A stretch of DNA of 46,470 nt from Bacteroidales bacterium (GTDB lineage Bacteria > Bacteroidota > Bacteroidia > Bacteroidales > Muribaculaceae). The stretch is taken from contig JAJBUG010000058.1 in assembly GCA_020860515.1 (NCBI GenBank), positions 1-46,470 of the forward strand. Reading direction: 5' to 3'. The notes below the pieces were generated by a model. It was not told the origin of the DNA, did no database searches, and saw only the letters and a program-made list of their open reading frames with translations. This document shows, piece by piece, positions 40,102 to 46,470 of this stretch. Position numbers and translations under genes: made by a program. The first letter of the stretch is position 1, and every line of letters begins with the position of its first letter.

Positions 40102-40923
40102 CTTGCCTTCTCTTTCGGCTTTGGCTTTGAGGGCAGCTTCTACCTTGGCCAGCTTGGCCTCGGCTGCTGCCTTGGCCTCGGGTGTCTCGGCGGTCTCTAC
40201 TGCCTTGCGCAGATTGGCAAGCACTGCGGCTGTCTTATCCACAGCTCCCGCTGCAGGGGCAGCTGCTTTTTGAGCAGTTGCTGGGGTTGCTGGTGCTTTA
40301 GCCTCGGTTGATGCAACTGGTCGGCCAGCGTTAGTGGTCGCTCCGGCTGGCTTGGCGCCTGCTGCTTTGGCTGCCGCTGCTTTAGCTGCGGCTGCCTTTG
40401 CGGCTGCCAGTTTGGCCTCTTTTTCAGCCAGGATCTTAGCCTTCTCCTCCTCGGTGGGCTCGGGCTCGGGTTTCTCAGGCAGATAGTTGAGCTTCTTGAG
40501 CAGCTTGTCGCGTGTGAACACCGCCTGCTCGAAGTCGTTGCTGAATTCCAGAGCATCAGTCGGGCAATTGGTCACGCACAACTGGCAGAATGTGCAGCTG
40601 CCAAGGTCGTAGAAATATTTGTCAAGCTTCTTTTTCTTGCGACCGTCCCATGTGTCTATGGTCTTGGTCTCCAAGGCGATGGTGCCGTTGGGGCAGACGC
40701 GCTCGCAGGTGCCGCAGGCTATGCACTTGTGGTTGCCCTCAGCATCATATTTGAGCTGCAGGATGGCGCGGAAGCGCTCGGGCCACTTGTATGTAGTGCG
40801 GTCTTCTGGATAAAATTCTGTGATTTTTGGGGTTACAAATTCCTTGCCAGTCACCTGCATGCCCTTCAGTAGGCTGCTGATGCCTGAGCCCAGAGATTTG
40901 AAATAGTCTTTTACGCTACCCAT
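40096..40923 (-). CDS. nuoI: NADH-quinone oxidoreductase subunit I with Ala/Lys-rich tail
   Basis: Residues 1-150 are a normal NuoI with two 4Fe-4S motifs: C67-x2-C70-x2-C73-x3-C77 and C110-x2-C113-x2-C116-x3-C120, which carry electrons to the quinone site. Residues about 150-275 are an extra tail, first Glu/Pro-rich, then very Ala/Lys-rich, resembling histone-H1-like or low-complexity linkers; typical NuoI proteins end near residue 150-180. It follows atpG by 27 bases, so the Complex I genes nuoI-N start directly after the ATP synthase genes, with nuoA-H missing from this side. Confidence 0.92.
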   Translation of the reverse strand: MGSVKDYFKSLGSGISSLLKGMQVTGKEFVTPKITEFYPEDRTTYKWPERFRAILQLKYDAEGNHKCIACGTCERVCPNGTIALETKTIDTWDGRKKKKLDKYFYDLGSCTFCQLCVTNCPTDALEFSNDFEQAVFTRDKLLKKLNYLPEKPEPEPTEEEKAKILAEKEAKLAAAKAAAAKAAAAKAAGAKPAGATTNAGRPVASTEAKAPATPATAQKAAAPAAGAVDKTAAVLANLRKAVETAETPEAKAAAEAKLAKVEAALKAKAEREGKV

Positions 40924-40950
40924 GATTTATATTGTGGTTTATTTTGATTT

Positions 40951-41835
40951 CTAATCTTTGATCTGGCCGCCCACAATATCGAGGAGCTCGCTGGTGATGG
41001 CAGCCTGGCGCAGCTTGTTGTATTCGAGCTGCAATTGGTCGAGGAGTTTCTTGGCGTTGTCGTTGGCGCTTTGCATGGCTATTACGCGGGCGGCCTGCTC
41101 GCTTACTCGGTTCTCGCAGAATACCTCCTGCATAGTCGAGAGCATGAACATTGGTAGCGCTGCAGCAAAGATTGCCTCAGGCGAAGGCTCGAAGATGTAG
41201 GGCTTGTTGAGCTGGGCTTTCTGCCCCTTGCCGAACATATCGGGCGAAATAGGAAGTATCTGGTCGGCGCGCGGACGCTGACGGCTGAGCGAAATGAAGT
41301 TCATGTAAACCAAGTCAACTCGGTTGACCTCATGGCTGGTGAACATATTTACCAGCACATCATTGAACTCCTTGATTTTAGCTCCATCGCTCTTGGAGTT
41401 GACCCATGTATTGGGCATCACGGTGATATGGCTGTCGGCGAATTTTGCCACGGCCTTGGCCATTTTCTTGCCCACTGGGTAAATGTCGATTTTCACATTG
41501 TCGCCCACGCTGGCGCGCAGCTCGGCGATATGCTCTTTGAGGTACTTGGCAATGTTCACATTGTAAGCGCCGCACAGGCCATCGTCGCTGCCCAGGACCA
41601 CCAGGGCGATTTTCTCTACAGGCGTAACCTCAGTCAACGGCGACGAGAAACTGGCGTCAGCGCTCAGTAGATTGCCAATTATAGCTTCTATTTGGTTGCG
41701 AAAGGGCAACAGGCGCTTGAACTCGCTCTCTGCCTTGTGCATTTTGGCCGAAGAAATCATCTTCATGGCGCCTGTGATTTTTTCTGATGAGGCTACCGAT
41801 CCGATGCGTCCTTTTAATTCTCGTAGTGTTGCCAT
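40951..41835 (-). CDS. atpG: ATP synthase gamma subunit
   Basis: The 294-residue rotor subunit has the N-terminal RIGSVASSEKITGAMKMISSAKM helix (about 10-32), the GSDDGLCGAYNVNIAK segment (about 81-96) and the C-terminal AMQSANDNAKKLLDQLQLEYNKLRQAAITSELLDIVGG helix (about 253-290). It turns inside the alpha/beta ring. A long stem-loop lies in the 145-base gap from atpA. Confidence 0.96.
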   Translation of the reverse strand: MATLRELKGRIGSVASSEKITGAMKMISSAKMHKAESEFKRLLPFRNQIEAIIGNLLSADASFSSPLTEVTPVEKIALVVLGSDDGLCGAYNVNIAKYLKEHIAELRASVGDNVKIDIYPVGKKMAKAVAKFADSHITVMPNTWVNSKSDGAKIKEFNDVLVNMFTSHEVNRVDLVYMNFISLSRQRPRADQILPISPDMFGKGQKAQLNKPYIFEPSPEAIFAAALPMFMLSTMQEVFCENRVSEQAARVIAMQSANDNAKKLLDQLQLEYNKLRQAAITSELLDIVGGQIKD

Positions 41836-41904
41836 TGTTTGGGTTTTAGTTTTTTTCTTTTAAATTGGAGCTTAAATTATAAGCCTCAGAGTTATATGAG
41901 GACT

Positions 41905-41972
41905 CGCTGACGCCGAGCCAACAGTGGCTTTAATTATGGCTTGTTGAAGCCACTGCTGGCACTGCGTTAGCG
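41905..41972. repeat. long imperfect stem-loop between atpA and atpG
   Basis: Arms 41905-41930 and 41947-41972 pair with few mismatches: GCCAACAGTGGCTT with AAGCCACTGCTGGC (one mismatch) and CGCTGACGC with GCGTTAGCG (one mismatch). It could be an RNA-processing or transcript-stabilising hairpin, or a REP-like element. Confidence 0.7.
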
Positions 41973-41980
41973 TGCCGAAA

Positions 41981-43558
41981 TTATTCTGCTAAGGCGCCTG
42001 CCACTTGGGTGGCTGCCTCGGTTAGCTTCTTTTGCACATCGTCGGTAATCTTGCCGGCGCGGAGCACGTCGAGCACATCCTCCTTGTTGGCGGCATGCAG
42101 GCGCTGCAGCAGCTGCTTCTCAAACTCTGCCACCTTGGTCAGAGGCACATTGCCGAGCAGGCCGTTTACGCCGCAATAGATCAAGGCTACCTCGTCGGCC
42201 ACCTCGATGGGGTGGTACTGGGGCTGGATGAGCAGACGCTCATTCTTGCGGCCCTTGTCGATTACGCGGGCAGTCACGGCATCGATATCGCCACCGAACT
42301 TGGTGAACGATTCCAACTCGCGGAACTGAGCCTGGTCAATCTTCAAGGTACCAGCCACCTTCTTCATCGACTTGATCTGAGCGTTGCCACCCACACGAGA
42401 TACCGAAATACCCACGTTGATGGCTGGGCGGATACCACGGTTGAAGAGGGCTGTCTCCAGATAAATCTGACCGTCGGTAATTGAGATTACGTTGGTGGGG
42501 ATGTAAGCCGACACGTCGCCAGCCTGGGTCTCGATGATTGGGAGGGCAGTAAGCGAGCCGCCGCCCTTAACCAGAGGCTTCAGCACTGCGGGCAGGTCGT
42601 TCATAGTGGCTGCAATCTTATCATTGTCGATAATCTTGGCAGCGCGCTCGAGCAGACGCGAGTGGAGATAGAAGATATCGCCAGGATATGCCTCGCGGCC
42701 CGATGGGCGCTTCAGAATCAGAGAGATCTCACGATAAGCCACAGCTTGCTTCGACAGGTCATCGTACACGATGAGAGCGTCGCGGCCAGTGTCGCGGAAG
42801 TACTCGCCGATGGCTACGCCTGCGAAAGGCGAATAATAGCGCATTGATGCCGAATCAGATGCCGAGGCAGATACTACCACGGTGTAATCCAGAGCCCCAT
42901 ACTTGCGCAGGGTGTCAACGGTTGCGGCAATCGTCGAGGCTTTCTGGCCGATAGCCACATAGATGCAATATACAGGCTTGCCAGCTTCGTAGTTGGCTCG
43001 CTGGTTGATTATGGTGTCGATTGCGATGGCAGTCTTGCCAATCTGGCGGTCACCGATGATGAGCTCGCGCTGGCCTCGGCCGATGGGCACCATCGAGTCG
43101 ATGGCCTTGATGCCGGTCTGCAGCGGCTGGTTCACAGGCTGGCGGTAGATTACGCCCGGGGCCTTGCGCTCCAGAGGCATACGCAGCAGCTCGCCAGTGA
43201 TAGGTCCGCGACCGTCGATAGGCTCGCCAAGCACATTGATAACGCGGCCCAGCAGACCTTCGCCCACGGGAATCGAAGCGATTTCGCCCGTGCCGCGCAC
43301 TGTCATATTCTCGGTGACTTTGTTTACGTTGTTGAGCAAGATGACACCTACGTTGCTTTCCTCCAGGTTGAGGGCCACGCCCTTCACCCCGTTTTCGAAC
43401 TCCACGAGTTCGTTGGCGCGCACGTTGTCCAGTCCATAGACGTGGGCCACGCCGTCGCCGACTTCGAGCACTGTGCCTACTTCCTCGAACGACACTTTCT
43501 TGTTGACGTCCTCGAGCTGCTGTTTCAGTACTGCCGATATCTCGCTTGGGTTAATCAT
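41981..43558 (-). CDS. atpA: ATP synthase alpha subunit
   Basis: The 525-residue protein has the alpha-subunit Walker A GDRQIGKT (about 170-177), the arginine-finger region and the [13 protein letters not shown] segment (about 370-382). It carries non-catalytic nucleotide sites in the F1 head. It begins one base after atpH ends. Confidence 0.98.
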   Translation of the reverse strand: MINPSEISAVLKQQLEDVNKKVSFEEVGTVLEVGDGVAHVYGLDNVRANELVEFENGVKGVALNLEESNVGVILLNNVNKVTENMTVRGTGEIASIPVGEGLLGRVINVLGEPIDGRGPITGELLRMPLERKAPGVIYRQPVNQPLQTGIKAIDSMVPIGRGQRELIIGDRQIGKTAIAIDTIINQRANYEAGKPVYCIYVAIGQKASTIAATVDTLRKYGALDYTVVVSASASDSASMRYYSPFAGVAIGEYFRDTGRDALIVYDDLSKQAVAYREISLILKRPSGREAYPGDIFYLHSRLLERAAKIIDNDKIAATMNDLPAVLKPLVKGGGSLTALPIIETQAGDVSAYIPTNVISITDGQIYLETALFNRGIRPAINVGISVSRVGGNAQIKSMKKVAGTLKIDQAQFRELESFTKFGGDIDAVTARVIDKGRKNERLLIQPQYHPIEVADEVALIYCGVNGLLGNVPLTKVAEFEKQLLQRLHAANKEDVLDVLRAGKITDDVQKKLTEAATQVAGALAE

Positions 43559-43559
43559 T

Positions 43560-44105
43560 TTATTTGTTTAAGAGTTTGAGACGTAGTTGTTTCAATTCAT
43601 TCTTTACCGAGGCGTCTAAGCGCTCGTTGTCAATGTCGATGACGAAGCCTCCGATCAAATCGGGGTCAACCTCCTGCGAGAACTCCATCTTAGCCCCCTT
43701 CAGGTGGCTTTGAATGAGCTTTTTCAAGCGGTCGAGTTCGGCATCTCCCATTGGGGCTGCAGCAATCACCTTTACGCGATAGATGTTCTGAGCCTCGCGG
43801 TACACCTTTTGGTAAGCCGAGGCTATTTCACGGACCAAGTCGAGGCGCCGATTCTCTTTCAGCACTCTGATGAGGTCGTCGATCATCTTGTCGCCTGGCT
43901 TAGCTTGGCTCGCGGTCACGATCAAGGCCTCCTTGTCAGCATCGCTGACGAAGGGGTTCTTTATCGCAGCGCTCAGCTGAGGCTCGGCTGCAAAGGCTCC
44001 CTCGAGCGCACGCATGTGCTCGTAGAGCTCTTGGGCCAGGCTGCGACTTGATGCCACCTCATAGAGGGCCTTGGCGTAGCGCCTTGGAATTAGTCCTTGA
44101 TCCAT
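43560..44105 (-). CDS. atpH: ATP synthase delta subunit
   Basis: The 181-residue protein starts at the ATG at 44105, one base after the atpF stop, and has the delta signature [13 protein letters not shown] (about 5-18) and the C-terminal [25 protein letters not shown] segment. It clamps the peripheral stalk to the F1 head. The frame is open to 44132, but that start would overlap atpF. Confidence 0.94.
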   Translation of the reverse strand: MDQGLIPRRYAKALYEVASSRSLAQELYEHMRALEGAFAAEPQLSAAIKNPFVSDADKEALIVTASQAKPGDKMIDDLIRVLKENRRLDLVREIASAYQKVYREAQNIYRVKVIAAAPMGDAELDRLKKLIQSHLKGAKMEFSQEVDPDLIGGFVIDIDNERLDASVKNELKQLRLKLLNK

Positions 44106-44106
44106 A

Positions 44107-44604
44107 TCAGTTATTGCTTTCCATTTGGTCAAGTAGCTGGCCTACAAGCTTGGCTTGCGCCTTCTGGTCGGCCATCTCTTGCTTTACTACTTTTTGGGCT
44201 ATCTGAAGCGCGAACTCGCTCACTGAGTCGCGGAACTGCTGCTCGGCCTCTTTTTGCTGCTGGGCAATCGAAACCTTGGCTTGCTCCATCACTTTCTGAG
44301 CTTCCTTTTGAGCCTCGCTGCGTGCGTCTTCGATGATTTGATTCTTGATCTTCTCGGCATCACGCATCATGTCGCTCTGCTGTTTCTGCGCTTCTTTGAT
44401 GTATTTTTGTGCCTCCAGGTGGGCGTTGTCAAGCTGCTCTTTGGCATTTTGCGCGTACTCCACACCTTTGTCAATGAGGTCGGCTCGGGAGTCAAGTCCC
44501 TTGAGGATGGCAGGCCAGGCATATCTCCACAATATCAGGAAGAGGATGCCGAAGCTGATGAACATCCAGAATATTAAGCCGAAATCAGGCGTGAATAGTT
44601 CCAT
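44107..44604 (-). CDS. atpF: ATP synthase b subunit
   Basis: The 165-residue protein has an N-terminal membrane helix (LIFWMFISFGILFLILWRYAW, about 10-30) and a long charged coiled coil, as expected of the peripheral stalk. It overlaps no neighbour: atpE is 17 bases upstream and atpH one base downstream. Confidence 0.95.
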   Translation of the reverse strand: MELFTPDFGLIFWMFISFGILFLILWRYAWPAILKGLDSRADLIDKGVEYAQNAKEQLDNAHLEAQKYIKEAQKQQSDMMRDAEKIKNQIIEDARSEAQKEAQKVMEQAKVSIAQQQKEAEQQFRDSVSEFALQIAQKVVKQEMADQKAQAKLVGQLLDQMESNN

Positions 44605-44621
44605 ATGCTAAGATCAGCCGA

Positions 44622-44888
<267 letters not shown>

Positions 44889-44916
44889 TTATTTTTATTG
44901 TTTAATTTTTAATTTT

Positions 44917-44988
44917 GAGTTCTCCGAGTTCTCCGAGTTCTCTGAGTTCTCTGAGTTCTCCGAGTTCTCCGAGTTCTCTGAGTTCTCC
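44917..44988. repeat. GAGTTCTCY 9-mer array between atpE and atpB
   Basis: Eight 9-bp units (GAGTTCTCC or GAGTTCTCT, C/T at the last base) start about 50 bases upstream of atpE and end 6 bases before the atpB stop codon. Read in the minus frame they would encode Ser-Glu-Asn repeats, like the in-gene copy at 22424-22486, but here they are untranslated. Confidence 0.95.
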
Positions 44989-44994
44989 GATTTT

Positions 44995-46140
44995 TTATAC
45001 TAATGCTTCTTCAATCTGCTTGCCTACGCTCTCGTGCTTGTGCTCGCCATGCTCCCTGACTTGTGCCAGTGAGATGAACAGAGTGCTAAGCATCGTGAAC
45101 ACATAAGCCTGGATAAAGCTTACCAGCACATCGATCAGAAGCATAAATACTGAGAATACTACCGAGATCACCGTTGTGGCACCGCCAACGACCGGATTGA
45201 TTGCTGAGAAGATGAAAATCAGCAGGGTCAGCACAATCACAATCATGTGGCCGCCCATCATGTTGGCGAACAGACGGACTGTCAGCGCAGCGGGCTTGGT
45301 GAACATGCCGAACACCTCAATCACTGGCATGATTGGGATTGGCACCTTAAGCCACAGTGGCACATCGGGCCAGAAGATTTCCTTCCAATATTCCTTGGTG
45401 CCGCAGATGTTGGTGATCAGGAATGTAATGATCGAAAGCACCAGTGTGATGGCAATGTTGCCAGTCAGGTTGGCGCCGCCGGGGAATATTACCACCAGGC
45501 CTAAGAGGTTCATGCCGAGGATGAACCAGAACACGGTCATCAGGTAGGGGGCAAAGCGGGCGGTATTCTCTTTGAGAGTGCTCTTGATGACGCCGTTGTA
45601 CACAAACTCGTTGCATACCTCGATTGCACCCAAGCCTTTGCGCGGGGCCTTGAAGCCTTTGCGCTTGTACCAGCCTGCAAGCCACAGCAGTAAGCCGCCT
45701 ACCAATAGAATGGTCACCCACAGGGCTGCCACGTTCTTGGTGATAGAGAAGTCCCAGGGGCGGTATTCTTCCTGGCTGCCGTCGGGCTTGGTGATAATCT
45801 GCACGCACTTGCCCTTGTGAGGGCTGTCAGGCCCAGCGAGCATAAAGGTGCAGTCGCCATCCACGTAGGGCACGCCTGGTTTGCGGATATGGGCGCTTGA
45901 GAAGCATTTCAAGCCTCCATCCTTGGCCCAGACAATCACGGGGAGCGGAATGCGCTTATCATGGCAGAAAGGCACTTCCCACCCGTAGGCATCGCCGAGG
46001 TGCTCAAAGATAATCTCCTTGGGGTCGATTTCCGAGCTCTCCGAGTGCTCTAAGCTCTCCGAGTGCTCCGCGAACCCATAAGATATCCCTGGCATCAACA
46101 AGGCTGCAATGAAGGCGAATATGTAAAATAGCCGTTTCAT
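44995..46140 (-). CDS. atpB: ATP synthase a subunit with signal peptide
   Basis: The 381-residue protein has a signal peptide (MKRLFYIFAFIAALLMPG) and an extracytoplasmic N-terminal extension of about 120 residues, common in Bacteroidota AtpB. After it come the a-subunit helices with the key Arg in ALTVRLFANMMGGH (about 286-300), which works with the c-ring Glu. Residues 24-35 (S-E-x repeats) are encoded by GAGTGCTCY/GAGCTCTCC units at 46034-46069. The gene lies between atpC and the 9-mer array. Confidence 0.95.
   Translation of the reverse strand: MKRLFYIFAFIAALLMPGISYGFAEHSESLEHSESSEIDPKEIIFEHLGDAYGWEVPFCHDKRIPLPVIVWAKDGGLKCFSSAHIRKPGVPYVDGDCTFMLAGPDSPHKGKCVQIITKPDGSQEEYRPWDFSITKNVAALWVTILLVGGLLLWLAGWYKRKGFKAPRKGLGAIEVCNEFVYNGVIKSTLKENTARFAPYLMTVFWFILGMNLLGLVVIFPGGANLTGNIAITLVLSIITFLITNICGTKEYWKEIFWPDVPLWLKVPIPIMPVIEVFGMFTKPAALTVRLFANMMGGHMIVIVLTLLIFIFSAINPVVGGATTVISVVFSVFMLLIDVLVSFIQAYVFTMLSTLFISLAQVREHGEHKHESVGKQIEEALV
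46034..46069 (-). repeat. 9-mer array inside atpB signal region
   Basis: Four 9-bp units on the plus strand (GAGCTCTCC, GAGTGCTCT, AAGCTCTCC, GAGTGCTCC), related to GAGTTCTCY, encode HSES/LEHSES just after the AtpB signal peptide. Confidence 0.8.
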
Positions 46141-46149
46141 ACCTTTGAA

Positions 46150-46386
46150 TTAATAAATGCACACCGACACCACATTATTGTCTATATCGGCCAACCCTCC
46201 AGGCACTGCAAGCTCATGCTCCGTGCCCTCAGGATCAGTGTAGGCCACTGTGCCGGGAGCCAGCGTGGACACCATGCTGGCATGGCGGTCAAGCACAGTG
46301 AACGCACCCATGGTGCCAGGAAGAGTGACCTTCTTGGCCTGTCCCTCGAATACGATCTCTTGAGCCGATATAATCTTTAATGTCAT
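46150..46386 (-). CDS. atpC: ATP synthase epsilon subunit, short form
   Basis: The 78-residue protein has the epsilon beta-sandwich (LPGTMGAFTVLDRHASMVSTLAPG) but no C-terminal helical hairpin, which in other bacteria inhibits ATP hydrolysis; short epsilons like this are usual in Bacteroidota. atpD (beta) is expected just beyond the window edge. The 8-bp array begins 20 bases upstream of its ATG. Confidence 0.9.
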   Translation of the reverse strand: MTLKIISAQEIVFEGQAKKVTLPGTMGAFTVLDRHASMVSTLAPGTVAYTDPEGTEHELAVPGGLADIDNNVVSVCIY

Positions 46387-46406
46387 ATCTTTTTTGTTTA
46401 TTAGTG

Positions 46407-46470
46407 TTTTGGTGATTTGGTGATTTGGTGATTTAGTGTTTTGGTGTTTTGGTGTTTTGGTGTTTTGGTG
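46407..46470. repeat. 8-bp tandem array upstream of atpC, running off the window
   Basis: Eight complete 8-bp units (TTTTGGTG, ATTTGGTG, one ATTTAGTG) continue to the window edge. They lie about 20 bases upstream of the atpC start, in the gap to the presumed atpD. Confidence 0.9.

Overview
The window is chromosomal DNA of a Bacteroidota bacterium, most likely order Bacteroidales. The indications are a SprA type IX secretion translocon gene next to ruvA, several Bacteroides-type -7 boxes (TAnnTTTG), start codons without Shine-Dalgarno sequences, a PD-(D/E)XK/AAA gene of a kind common in that order, and secreted or lipid-anchored proteins with Bacteroidota-type signals. A family-level assignment (Muribaculaceae-like) is only a guess. 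Nearly all genes are on the minus strand; only hflX and cdd are on the plus strand. No rRNA, tRNA, CRISPR array, prophage or intact insertion sequence was seen.

Layout from left to right. Positions 1-760 hold a small membrane ORF and a large imperfect palindrome with its own promoter. Positions 762-2498 encode an AAA-ATPase/PD-(D/E)XK protein. Positions 2670-10044 carry secreted or envelope proteins: a leucine-rich-repeat protein, a tricorn-like S41 protease, a lipoprotein type I pullulanase and a Spy/CpxP-like protein. Positions 10503-18691 hold ruvA followed by the 2508-residue sprA. Positions 18889-22301 hold a beta-barrel-like protein, a metallophosphoesterase lipoprotein, a YycJ-type MBL hydrolase and an RsmI-like methyltransferase. 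Positions 22393-28303 encode a complete tripartite RND efflux pump (outer membrane channel, adaptor lipoprotein, inner membrane pump). Positions 28410-31862 hold a nitroreductase, a dGTPase and a YeiH-type transporter. hflX and cdd follow on the plus strand (32186-33882). Positions 34216-46470 are a bioenergetic block transcribed leftward: atpC-atpB-atpE-atpF-atpH-atpA-atpG and then nuoI-J-K-L-M-N.

Genes working together: the efflux trio forms one envelope-spanning pump; RuvA acts in recombination while SprA, its neighbour, is the outer-membrane pore for T9SS cargo; the seven ATP synthase subunits and six Complex I subunits link membrane proton translocation to ATP synthesis. atpD and nuoA-H are not in the window. 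atpD probably lies just to the right; the place of nuoA-H cannot be told.

The most unusual signal is not a protein. At least ten intergenic spots carry short tandem arrays with periods of 7, 8, 9 or 10 bp that run almost exactly up to start or stop codons. One heptad family has fixed ends (an outer TTTGGTR-like edge in some arrays and a constant TTAAGAAATA terminal motif) and occurs as facing inverted arrays at three separate gene junctions. A 9-mer (GAGTTCTCY) occurs as an intergenic array and again inside two membrane-protein genes, where it encodes Ser-Glu-x repeats. Together with the double-hairpin element at 326-527 and a REP-like cluster at 33934-34084, these are the best candidates for undescribed biology here.
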